Of a DNA stretch of 8,280 bases, positions 1 through 6,345 are shown in pieces (position 1 is the first letter of the stretch; every line of letters begins with the position of its first letter). The translations under genes were made by a program, and so were the position numbers. The notes under the pieces were generated by a model. The model was not told the DNA's origin. It searched no databases and saw only the letters and a list, made by a program, of their open reading frames with translations. This stretch comes from Dehalococcoidia bacterium (GTDB lineage: Bacteria > Chloroflexota > Dehalococcoidia > GIF9 > AB-539-J10). Location of the stretch: assembly GCA_030606765.1 (NCBI GenBank), contig JAUWFX010000078.1, positions 1-8,280 on the forward strand, written 5' to 3'.

Positions 1-527
1 GCAGTCGTTTGCCCGACTATGTCATCGCCTGTGTGGGCGGAGGGAGCAATGCTATCGGGATTTTCCACCCTTTTGTGAACGATAAAGACGTCAAGTTCAT
101 CGGAGTAGAAGCGGCAGGAAGAGGAATCAGGACAGGGAAACACGCTGCCTCCCTGGTTGCCGGTACGGTAGGGGTTTTGCATGGGACGAAATCCTATGTC
201 CTTCAGGACGATGCCGGGCAGATTCTAGGGACCCACAGCATTTCTGCCGGGCTGGATTATCCTGGCGTAGGGCCTGAACATAGTTACTACAAGAAGACTG
301 GGCGTGCCACCTATGTCGCAGTGGATGATAAGGATACGCTGGAGGCCTTCCAGCTTCTCTGCCGGACCGAAGGCATTATTCCGGCCCTTGAGCCAGCCCA
401 CGCCATATCCTATGCCGCCAAAATGGCAGGCTCCCTGAATAAGGAACAAATTATTGTAGTCAACTTGAGTGGGCATGGCGATAAGGATATGGACATTGTA
501 GTCAAAGCACTGGGGGTGAAGCTTTGA
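1..527 (+). CDS. trpB: Tryptophan synthase beta chain, C-terminal part (5' end outside window)
   Basis: This is the last 174 codons of the classical beta subunit, which joins indole to L-serine with PLP to make tryptophan in the cytosolic alpha2-beta2 complex. The reading frame is open to the left edge (first complete codon at 3-5), so the TTG at 9-11 is an internal Leu, not a start. The PLP-phosphate-binding loop [10 protein letters not shown] lies near the left edge, the [12 protein letters not shown] segment follows about two thirds along, and the [10 protein letters not shown] tail contains the Ser that contacts the pyridine nitrogen of PLP in this family. The PLP lysine itself lies upstream of the window. 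About 175 residues after the GGGSN loop fits the usual ~400-residue protein. It overlaps trpA by four bases, as in most trp operons, so the two chains are probably made in equal amounts. Confidence 0.97.
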   Translation, partial: SRLPDYVIACVGGGSNAIGIFHPFVNDKDVKFIGVEAAGRGIRTGKHAASLVAGTVGVLHGTKSYVLQDDAGQILGTHSISAGLDYPGVGPEHSYYKKTGRATYVAVDDKDTLEAFQLLCRTEGIIPALEPAHAISYAAKMAGSLNKEQIIVVNLSGHGDKDMDIVVKALGVKL

Positions 528-1300
528 GCCGCATCGCTTCAGCTTTTGCCAGAGCAAATCATACTGCTCTCATTCCTTACATCACAATGGGTTATCCAAG
601 TGTTGAAACAACCTTAAAAGTAGTGCCTCTTCTCGCCAGCAGCGGATGTGATATAGTTGAACTGGGAATTCCCTTCTCCGATCCCCTGGCTGACGGTGCC
701 ACCATCCAGCGAGCAAGTTATGAAGCGCTCAGGCAAGGGGTTACCCCCAAGGTCTGCTTTGAACTGGTCCAAGAGCTAAGGCAGCGAGTAGAAATTCCGC
801 TGGTGTTTATGACCTATTACAACCCGGTGCTGAAGTTCGGGTTGGAGCAATTCTGTTCGAAGTGCGCCGAGGTGGGGATTGATGGGCTGATTATACCTGA
901 CCTCCCACCCGAGGAAGGAAAGGAATTGGAACAATCGACTGGAAGGTATGGGCTCGACATTATTTATTTTCTCAGCCCAGCTAGCACTGAAGAACGCATC
1001 AGGCTAGTGACCAGCAGGTCAAGCGGCTTTATCTACTTAGTTTCCCTGACCGGCGTCACTGGCGCCAGGGATAAACTCCCCGAGGAACTGGAAGGCTTCG
1101 TAGCCAGAGTGAGAGAAAAGACTGAGAAGCCTCTTTGCGTTGGCTTTGGAGTCTCCACTCCCGAGCAAGCCCGAAGAATTGCCAAGATAGCCGATGGGGT
1201 CATTGTGGGCAGCCGCATCATACAGTTGATGGAGGAGGATGCCACCTTCTCTTCTCTCAAAGCCTTTGCGTCAAGCTTACGAGAGGCTTTTGAGCAATAG
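524..1300 (+). CDS. trpA: Tryptophan synthase alpha chain
   Basis: A 258-residue TIM-barrel enzyme that splits indole-3-glycerol phosphate into indole and glyceraldehyde 3-phosphate and channels indole to TrpB. Length is close to the E. coli protein (268). The two catalytic acids are visible: Glu46 in [10 protein letters not shown] and Asp57 in DPLADG, matching E. coli Glu49 and Asp60. The mobile loop GVTGA (residues 177-181) and the phosphate-binding ends GFG (207-209) and VGS (228-230) are intact. The start is TTG at 524-526, overlapping the trpB stop as TTGA. A GGGGGTG at 512-518 serves as the ribosome site, and the next residues (SRIASAF) match the family N-terminus, so no later start is needed. 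The family's usual Pro after DPLADG is Ala here, which I also associate with Chloroflexota homologues. Confidence 0.97.
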   Translation: MSRIASAFARANHTALIPYITMGYPSVETTLKVVPLLASSGCDIVELGIPFSDPLADGATIQRASYEALRQGVTPKVCFELVQELRQRVEIPLVFMTYYNPVLKFGLEQFCSKCAEVGIDGLIIPDLPPEEGKELEQSTGRYGLDIIYFLSPASTEERIRLVTSRSSGFIYLVSLTGVTGARDKLPEELEGFVARVREKTEKPLCVGFGVSTPEQARRIAKIADGVIVGSRIIQLMEEDATFSSLKAFASSLREAFEQ

Positions 1301-1317
1301 AATGGTAGAAAAAAACT

Positions 1318-1337
1318 AGGAGGTGAATATGCGCTAG
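1318..1337 (+). other. Strong ribosome site followed by a two-codon ORF (ATG CGC TAG)
   Basis: In the trpA-trpB2 gap, AGGAGGTG (1318-1325) is the best Shine-Dalgarno sequence in the window. It is followed after three bases by ATG (1329-1331), CGC (Arg) and TAG (1335-1337). A ribosome loading here would make only Met-Arg. This could be a minigene-type leader that meters ribosomes or mRNA stability ahead of trpB2, or the relic of a lost start. The bases are plain to see; any function is inference. Confidence 0.4.
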
Positions 1338-1357
1338 CTATTCTTAAAAGAGTCAGC
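1337..1357 (+). promoter_or_regulatory. Weak leader hairpin after the two-codon ORF
   Basis: GCT-ATTCT pairs with AGAGT-(c)-AGC around a TAAA loop: eight pairs including one G-T wobble, with one bulged C. It begins at the last base of the upstream TAG and ends seven bases before the second ATG-Arg-TAG. No T-run follows, so it is not a terminator as it stands. It could modulate access to the trpB2 ribosome site or be chance. Confidence 0.22.
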
Positions 1358-1363
1358 CCCAAT

Positions 1364-1372
1364 ATGAGATAG
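1364..1372 (+). other. Second two-codon ORF (ATG AGA TAG)
   Basis: ATG AGA TAG again encodes Met-Arg-stop, 14 bases before the trpB2 start. It has no clear Shine-Dalgarno of its own (CAGCCCCAAT precedes it), and its stop abuts the AAAGGAG used by trpB2. Alone it would be ignored. It is listed because it repeats the coding content of the upstream minigene with a different Arg codon. Confidence 0.25.
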
Positions 1373-1385
1373 AAAGGAGAACAAA

Positions 1386-2750
1386 ATGGAGAAAGGAATT
1401 TATTTTCTCGACCAAAAGGATATGCCCACTCATTGGTACAATATTATGGCCGATATGCCCGGGGATATGCCACACGTGCTGCATCCAGGAACGGGAAAGC
1501 CGGCAACTGTAGATGATGCCGCCGGGCTATTCACCAGGGCGTGTGCCGAGCAGGAACTCAACAGGAAAGACCGCTGGATTGAAATCCCAGAGGAACTGCA
1601 GGCGATTTATCGCACCTGGAGACCAACGATGTTGTATCGAGCACATCGGCTGGAGAAAGCCTTGGATACTCCAGCCAAGATTTTCTATAAGTATGAAGGG
1701 ACAAACCAGGCTGGTAGCCACAAGCCCAATACAGCCACGGCCCAAGCATACTATGCCAAGAAACAAGGACTCAAAGGCTTAAGTACTGAGACCGGTGCCG
1801 GGCAGTGGGGCAGCGCCCTGAGTTTGGCGGGGGCATTCCTTGGTCTGGAGATCAAGGTGTTTATGGTCAGGATTAGCTATGACCAGAAGCCCTATCGCCG
1901 CATCGCCATGGAGACCTGGGGAGGCAACTGTGTCCCCAGCCCCAGTACAGAGACAAAGTCAGGGCAAGCTATGCTGGAAAAATGGCCTGATTGTCCTGGT
2001 AGTCTAGGTCTGGCTATTAGCGAGGCAATAGAGTACATGGCAAACCGTCCAGACTATAGATATTCGATTGGCAGCGTGCTTAACCATGTCCTGCTTCATC
2101 AGACTATCATAGGGGAGGAATGCCGGAAGCAAATGGAGATGGCAGACGCTTACCCTGATATTATCGTCGGCAACATCGGCGGTGGCTCAAACTTCGCCGG
2201 GCAATTCTTCCCCTGGATTCGAGATAAGATTAGCGGTAAGAAGCCAGCCATGCGCATCATCTGTTGTGAGCCGGAAAGCTGCCCCAGTGTGACCAAAGGA
2301 CTTTATGCCTATGATTTTGGTGACATGGTCGGGATGACGCCCCTGATCAAAATGTACACCCTGGGCCATGGCTTTATCCCGCCACCAATTCATGCCGGTG
2401 GACTGCGCTATCATGGCATGGCACCTACCATATGCCACCTACATAAACTTGGTTTGGTTGAAGCCGTAGCTGTGCCTCAAACTGCTGCCTTTGCGGGAGG
2501 CGTACAGTTTGCCCGCACCGAGGGCATTATCAGCGGTCCGGAGCCATGCCATAATGTTAGAGTAGCTATTGAGGAGGCTATCAAGTGTAAGGAGGAAGGT
2601 AAATCAAAGACCATCTTGATAGCTCACAGTGGACACGGGCACTTCGACCTGGCTGCCTATGATGCCTACCTATCTGGTAAACTTCAGGATTATGCTTATC
2701 CTGAGGAAGAAGTAAGGAAGGCTCAACTTGAACTGCCCAAGGTACCCTAA
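1386..2750 (+). CDS. trpB2: TrpB2-type tryptophan synthase beta-like PLP enzyme
   Basis: A 454-residue fold-type II PLP enzyme of the TrpB2 branch, known to make tryptophan from serine and indole, often without a tight TrpA complex. Visible features are the N-terminal extension PTHWYNIMADMP (14-25), the Schiff-base Lys113 in GSHKPNTA, the catalytic-type Glu135 in ETGAGQWG (Trp where classical TrpB has His, as usual in TrpB2), the TrpB2 signature FMVRISYDQKPYRR (159-172), SLGLAISEA (206-214), the phosphate loop GGGSN (265-269) and SGHG (415-418). AAAGGAG at 1373-1379 lies six bases before the ATG. Oddities against the family wording as I recall it: the usual RPTPL is RPTML (79-83), and the usual EGIIPAPE-type segment is EGIISGPEPCHN (379-390). 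It follows trpBA on the same strand after 85 bases and is probably co-transcribed, the arrangement called TrpB2i ('inside' the operon). Confidence 0.93.
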   Translation: MEKGIYFLDQKDMPTHWYNIMADMPGDMPHVLHPGTGKPATVDDAAGLFTRACAEQELNRKDRWIEIPEELQAIYRTWRPTMLYRAHRLEKALDTPAKIFYKYEGTNQAGSHKPNTATAQAYYAKKQGLKGLSTETGAGQWGSALSLAGAFLGLEIKVFMVRISYDQKPYRRIAMETWGGNCVPSPSTETKSGQAMLEKWPDCPGSLGLAISEAIEYMANRPDYRYSIGSVLNHVLLHQTIIGEECRKQMEMADAYPDIIVGNIGGGSNFAGQFFPWIRDKISGKKPAMRIICCEPESCPSVTKGLYAYDFGDMVGMTPLIKMYTLGHGFIPPPIHAGGLRYHGMAPTICHLHKLGLVEAVAVPQTAAFAGGVQFARTEGIISGPEPCHNVRVAIEEAIKCKEEGKSKTILIAHSGHGHFDLAAYDAYLSGKLQDYAYPEEEVRKAQLELPKVP

Positions 2751-2756
2751 AGAAAT

Positions 2757-2794
2757 GGCTGGTGCCATGGCGAGAGGTCGCCATGGCACCAGCC
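2757..2794. terminator. Perfect 16-bp hairpin between convergent genes
   Basis: GGCTGGTGCCATGGCG (2757-2772) and its exact reverse complement (2779-2794) flank the loop AGAGGT. It lies seven bases after the trpB2 stop and 63 bases before the stop of the opposing MBL gene, so it can serve both strands. The + strand exit (CCGAGCCAC) has no T-run. The - strand exit reads ATTTCTTT, so a factor-independent terminator is more convincing for the leftward transcript. Each arm also contains the self-palindrome GCCATGGC. For trpB2 it may act mainly as a 3' stabilising stem or with Rho. Confidence 0.75.
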
Positions 2795-2857
2795 CCGAGC
2801 CACAAACCATAGATATTTGCCAGCAGAAGGGAATAGCAGCAACGCTGTGAGCGGCGA

Positions 2858-3634
2858 TTACAATGTGACCTTCATATCTTCATAGCCCAGGCTTATATCT
2901 GCTTCTAGTTCCTGAGCCACTTGAGCTACTTCTTCCTTAATCTCCTGCTCAAAGGGATTCCCGATATGGATAACAATGACGCGAGGTAAATATCCTTTAA
3001 GTTGGCGAAACTGCATAAGCTCCTCTCTTAGAAACCCGGCACAAAGATGGCCAGCTTTCTTGAGCCAGTCTTCATACTTATTAGGTCCGGCAACTTCAGT
3101 AATAAGCAACTGGGGAGAAATATGCTGCCAGCAATCAGATATTCCCACTGTGGTATCGCCGGTGTAAAACAAGCTTTTACCAGCCGAAGAGGTGATTTGA
3201 TAACCAACAGCAGGTACGGAATGTTTTACCGGCACTGCTAAAATATCATAACCAGCAATGATTTTTCTGCTATGAGGCTCAATGGCTTCAAGTATGAGAG
3301 TCGGTTTTTCCTTACTGGGATATTCCAGAAAATTGGCATATATCTTGCCATCAAGAAGACAGTTAGTGACAATATCAAGCGTGTAGCGCAGGGCATAAAC
3401 TACCAGTTGCCTTCGCCAATAGTAAGCAGCGTTAGCAGCCAGAGTAACCAGATCACGAGTATGGTCAAAGTGGTGATGGGTAAGCAAAACGGTTTTTATC
3501 TTTTTCTGTTCCGGCAGAGAAAGGGCAGAGGTAAGTCCACCAGCGTCTACAACCAAAACACCATCAATTAATAAAGAAGTTAACCGTGCCCCTTTTTGTT
3601 CAGCTAAATGGGCCCCTAGGATTTGGATTTTCAC
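2858..3634 (-). CDS. Metallo-beta-lactamase-fold hydrolase (RNase Z / class II phosphodiesterase-like)
   Basis: A 258-residue single-domain cytosolic MBL-fold enzyme with a full set of probable metal ligands: His53, His55, Asp57 and His58 in THHHFDH (52-58), His138 in VKHSVP, Asp160 in YTGDT and His223 in VIHIGNP. The early DAGG (30-33) and the compact HxHxDH...GDT layout resemble RNase Z-like and class II cyclic-nucleotide phosphodiesterase-like proteins. The substrate cannot be read from the sequence. There is no signal peptide or membrane segment. The GTG start (3632-3634) follows the padR TGA after one base with no convincing ribosome site, so translation is probably coupled to padR. A sampled stretch (3301-3360) is about 38% GC, lower than the AOR gene. 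A detoxifying or signal-degrading role controlled by PadR is plausible but unproven. Confidence 0.88.
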   Translation of the reverse strand: MKIQILGAHLAEQKGARLTSLLIDGVLVVDAGGLTSALSLPEQKKIKTVLLTHHHFDHTRDLVTLAANAAYYWRRQLVVYALRYTLDIVTNCLLDGKIYANFLEYPSKEKPTLILEAIEPHSRKIIAGYDILAVPVKHSVPAVGYQITSSAGKSLFYTGDTTVGISDCWQHISPQLLITEVAGPNKYEDWLKKAGHLCAGFLREELMQFRQLKGYLPRVIVIHIGNPFEQEIKEEVAQVAQELEADISLGYEDMKVTL

Positions 3635-3635
3635 T

Positions 3636-3968
3636 TCACTGGCTGTCTATAACTCTGTCGGTAGCGCCAAGAAACTGCTCCCATTGAGCTAATTCTTCAG
3701 CCAGAATTTGACGACCTTTTTCGGTCAATTCATAACATCGGCGCTTTTGCCTAGAAATTTGCTGCCACGAGCTTAACACAAGCCCTCTGTGCTCCAAACG
3801 GCGTAATGCGGAGTAAAGGGTGCTTGTCGTAAGATCAAAGTAGCCTTCGCTCCTCCGCTCCAGTTCTCTGGCAATCTCATAGCCATGTATGGGTAATTCG
3901 CCTATAATAAAGAGCAACAAAGGCTCAACAAGACCTCTCAATAATAGACGAACGTAAGATTTAGCCAT
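3636..3968 (-). CDS. PadR-family winged-helix transcriptional regulator
   Basis: A 110-residue protein of the usual short (subfamily 2-like) PadR size. An N-terminal hydrophobic helix (8-22, LLLRGLVEPLLLFII) leads to HGYEIARELERRS (28-40). The recognition helix region is TTSTLYSALRRLEHRGLV (47-64), and a wing with RQKRRCYELTEKG (73-85) is followed by a C-terminal dimerisation helix to about residue 101. PadR proteins are usually repressors released by small ligands (phenolic acids, drugs) and often regulate themselves. The immediate coupling to the MBL gene suggests that this gene, and perhaps the promoter in front of padR, is the target. AAAAGGG lies only two bases before the ATG, too close for normal Shine-Dalgarno use. 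The ligand is unknown. Confidence 0.92.
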   Translation of the reverse strand: MAKSYVRLLLRGLVEPLLLFIIGELPIHGYEIARELERRSEGYFDLTTSTLYSALRRLEHRGLVLSSWQQISRQKRRCYELTEKGRQILAEELAQWEQFLGATDRVIDSQ

Positions 3969-3977
3969 AACCCTTTT

Positions 3978-3998
3978 AGTATATCATTTTTGAAAGAT
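3978..3998 (-). promoter_or_regulatory. Extended -10 promoter element and imperfect dyad before padR
   Basis: On the - strand TGATATACT (3986 down to 3978) is an extended -10 (TGnTATACT, 5 of 6 in the hexamer). Only nine bases separate it from the padR ATG, so a start 6-8 bases downstream would give an almost leaderless mRNA. The -35 region (GTGATT at 17-base spacing) is poor. An imperfect palindrome ATCATTTTTGAAAGAT (3983-3998 on +; form ATCnTTn4AAnGAT) overlaps the element and could be a PadR operator, although it is not the well-known ATGTAn8TACAT form. The rest of the 63-base gap to the AOR stop contains only a weak possible 6-bp stem (ATTACC with GGTGAT). Confidence 0.4.
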
Positions 3999-4031
3999 TA
4001 AATCACCCTGCAGTTGGTAATCGTAGGCCTT

Positions 4032-5996
4032 TTAGGCAATCCCTTTCAGGTGGTTCAGCCCCAACTCCTTTAGCTTAGGAGCAGTGGGCACACTCGTTTT
4101 CTTGTCCCAGCCCCGCTCATCATAATAGTCATCCAAAAGCCTCTCAACGTCTTGTCGGTGCAGGACGGTTGACAAGAAATAGTCTTTCAGTTGATATTCG
4201 CTTTCTATTCCTTTGAGAGGTTGGAACCATATCTCAGGGGGCTCATCATCCTTACGGTTGAAACCGGCACGGCAATTAATTAACTTCCACAGGTTCCATA
4301 CTCGCTCACTGGCCAGCTTGAGGTCGGCTGGCGTAACCTCAATTCCGGTAACCGCCGAATATAGCTCAGCCAGAATTTTCATGCTGTAGAACCTGGAGAT
4401 GTAAAGGCGATGGCACTGGCCGAACATGTTGAATAAGTTGAAAAAGTCCTCTCCGTGCTTGGCCAGGCGTCCCACATTGAATGTGCTCTCGGTAAATATG
4501 CGACTGATTGCTTCCTCAGGAACTCCACACCTATGAGCCTGTTTCAAGAGTTTCTCCATCGGCCAACCCGGGCTATATGTAGGAGCCCCCATACCTGCAG
4601 CCACTCCCAGCGCACGACCCGGATATACCATCATCTCAAACTGCATCGGTCCAAGCCCTGACACCCTAGGGTCGAAGATAACAAACTGCCCTTTTATTAC
4701 ATTCTGGACATATCTATCTGCTCCCTTCCCGATGCGGCGGGCAGCAGCAACCACACCATCGGCTAGGATGTCACCGAAGCCCTGCCTGAAAGCAGTCATC
4801 TGTGTCAGCTTTATCAGGGTGTCAAAGTCCCGTTTCAGTTCAATGCCACCGGTATCTGCCCTGGTGATAATGCCATCTTCATACAGAGTGACTGCAAAAT
4901 CGATAAGTCCCTCAAAGCTATAGACCCTCTCAATACCGTAGCGGTTTACCATATCAAAAAAACGGAGGGCATGTGCGTACCTGTCCAGCGGGGTGCCCTC
5001 ATTAAGGTGCCCGAACGCTGGCGAAGCTGTCAGTAATGCTCCAACAGCAAGTATCGCAGTATCGTATGTAGTCATACTGTGCCCGGGTAAGTCCAGGCGG
5101 TCTTTATCGGACATGGGGCACGTGATACAGGCGATTTTCTTTCGGCTACGCTTATGAATCTCGTAGATTTTTTCCTGTAGCTCCTTTACATACGGAGGAT
5201 AGGACGAAAACACTGACGAAGCTCTGGCTATGGCTCCTTCGGGCACCCAGCCACTAGTCATGGTCATGGCACCTCCCTGCATCATCTCATCTCGCAGGTG
5301 GTAATTCTTCACCCGGCTCAGTATCTCGTCAACAAGCCTCTTAAGCCGTTTGGGGTCAGCCACCGTTATACTTTTCGTGCCCCGCACGGCGACTACAGCC
5401 TTGAGGTTCTTAGAACCCATCACGGCAGGAAGTCCACCCGAGCCCACTGTGCCACCCTTATCGATTTGAGTCACTGAGATGCTCACCAAGTTTTCTCCCG
5501 CCTGACCAATCGGAATCACGCTGCACGGCTCATGCCTTCGCCTCAGTGCATCCGTGGTTTCGAAAACGTCCTTGCCCCAGAGGTCACTGGCATCACATAG
5601 CGCAACATCATCATCCTGTATTTTCAGATACACCGGCTTCTCTGAACAACCGGTTATAACCAGATGGTCATAGCCCGATGACTTCAGAAAGTGGCTGAAA
5701 TAGCCACCACCGTTGCTGTGAGGAAAAGAGTTGTTAAGAGGCGACTTATACACGGTCATTAGCTCCGAAGAGCCAGGTATGGTGCTGCCATTAAAGGGAC
5801 CTGTGCCCATGATGATGGCGTTTTGAGGGGAAAGCGCCTCCACGTCCGGGGGTATGAGGTCGTACACTAGCTTATTATTTATACCAGCGCCGCCAATGTA
5901 AGTCCTGACCAGGTCAGCATCAAGCGGCTCTTTCCTTGCGCTGCCGCTGGTCACATCAACATACAGGATATTACCCGCATAACCAGGAAGTCCCAC
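4032..5996 (-). CDS. Aldehyde ferredoxin oxidoreductase-family protein (atypical cluster and pterin motifs)
   Basis: A 654-residue protein with all AOR domains. The N-terminal pterin domain includes GYAGNILYVDVTSG (5-18), YIGGAGI (33-39), SNGGGYF (94-100) and AVMGSKNLKA (191-200), followed by the helical AOR domains to the C-terminus. Family members carry a W or Mo bis-pterin and one [4Fe-4S] cluster and oxidise aldehydes or reduce acids or CoA-esters with ferredoxin. Cluster ligands at Pyrococcus AOR positions 288/291/295/494 map to Cys290, Cys293, Asp297 and Cys528, so the third is Asp. The pterin motifs DxxGL(C/D) read NRYGIE (351-356) and NMFGQC (523-528), both with Asn for the first Asp. 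DPR (442-444) is kept, but the His I expect shortly after it (RGxxH) is absent. The GTG start follows the ferredoxin stop by one base, with GGAAGGG eight bases upstream. Its substrate is unknown; BamB-like CoA-ester reduction is one alternative. Confidence 0.9.
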   Translation of the reverse strand: MGLPGYAGNILYVDVTSGSARKEPLDADLVRTYIGGAGINNKLVYDLIPPDVEALSPQNAIIMGTGPFNGSTIPGSSELMTVYKSPLNNSFPHSNGGGYFSHFLKSSGYDHLVITGCSEKPVYLKIQDDDVALCDASDLWGKDVFETTDALRRRHEPCSVIPIGQAGENLVSISVTQIDKGGTVGSGGLPAVMGSKNLKAVVAVRGTKSITVADPKRLKRLVDEILSRVKNYHLRDEMMQGGAMTMTSGWVPEGAIARASSVFSSYPPYVKELQEKIYEIHKRSRKKIACITCPMSDKDRLDLPGHSMTTYDTAILAVGALLTASPAFGHLNEGTPLDRYAHALRFFDMVNRYGIERVYSFEGLIDFAVTLYEDGIITRADTGGIELKRDFDTLIKLTQMTAFRQGFGDILADGVVAAARRIGKGADRYVQNVIKGQFVIFDPRVSGLGPMQFEMMVYPGRALGVAAGMGAPTYSPGWPMEKLLKQAHRCGVPEEAISRIFTESTFNVGRLAKHGEDFFNLFNMFGQCHRLYISRFYSMKILAELYSAVTGIEVTPADLKLASERVWNLWKLINCRAGFNRKDDEPPEIWFQPLKGIESEYQLKDYFLSTVLHRQDVERLLDDYYDERGWDKKTSVPTAPKLKELGLNHLKGIA

Positions 5997-5997
5997 G

Positions 5998-6267
5998 CTA
6001 TGTTCCCTTCCTTACTCTCTGTCGGGTCAAAGCTCCATATGGACAGTATGTAACACAAAGGCCACACCTATCGCACTCGTCTGTGAAAGCTATGTCGAAC
6101 TCATTCGGCTGATTGACCAATTTTCTAACCTGAATCCGTGCGGCGGCTAAATTAAAACTGCTATCAAGCCTGAAGGAACAACGCAACATGCAAGTCATGC
6201 AGCCGGCACACCTTGAAGCATCGGCCTTGATCAAAAGCGAGCTTTCCCTAGCAGCACTACCTGGCAT
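5998..6267 (-). CDS. Two-cluster [4Fe-4S] ferredoxin, probable AOR electron partner
   Basis: An 89-residue soluble protein with two complete cluster motifs: Cys20/23/26/30 (CAGCMTCMLRCSF) and Cys65/68/71/75 (CDRCGLCVTYCPYGA). The first motif ends in CSF rather than CP, and 34 residues separate the motifs. This is typical of the small iron-sulfur subunits that pair with AOR-family or molybdopterin enzymes rather than of free clostridial ferredoxins. The ATG start is fixed upstream by an in-frame TGA three codons before it; GGAG lies 13 bases before it and a weaker GAG five bases before it. Only one base separates its stop from the GTG of the AOR gene, so the two are surely translated together and probably form a complex that passes electrons between the pterin enzyme and a low-potential carrier. 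Confidence 0.93.
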   Translation of the reverse strand: MPGSAARESSLLIKADASRCAGCMTCMLRCSFRLDSSFNLAAARIQVRKLVNQPNEFDIAFTDECDRCGLCVTYCPYGALTRQRVRKGT

Positions 6268-6295
6268 CTGTGCTCAATGGCTCCAAATCTCAATT

Positions 6296-6324
6296 AGAGT
6301 ATTCCAAATCGTAGCCATTGTCAA
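6296..6324 (-). promoter_or_regulatory. Candidate promoter for the ferredoxin-AOR pair
   Basis: In the 78-base gap after the activase-related gene, the - strand has a perfect TTGACA (6324-6319), a 17-base spacer and TACTCT (6301-6296), only three of six matches to TATAAT. The better hexamer TCTAAT (6298-6293) lies at a 20-base spacing. If real, it allows the ferredoxin and AOR genes to be transcribed apart from the upstream gene. Read-through from upstream is equally possible. Confidence 0.3.
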
Positions 6325-6345
6325 CGCTGCGGAAGGCAGACCTGC

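Noticed and set aside
225..557. A 110-codon - strand frame opposite trpB
   Set aside because: It is antisense to clearly coding trpB sequence with the conserved [12 protein letters not shown] segment, and its translation resembles no family I know.
1301..1385. Classical trp attenuator or T-box leader before trpB2
   Set aside because: There are no Trp codons in any leader ORF, no competing strong stems, and no T-box or terminator U-run in the 85-base gap.
4001..4031. Possible stem ATTACC/GGTGAT between the AOR stop and padR
   Set aside because: Six pairs including a G-T wobble with no solid T-run behind it on the - strand. It cannot be told from chance.
5998..6267. Reading the ferredoxin and AOR as a frameshifted single fusion gene
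   Set aside because: The ferredoxin has a complete C-terminus and stop, and the AOR has its own GTG, ribosome site (GGAAGGG) and the normal GYAGNIL N-terminus. Separate subunits are the simpler reading.
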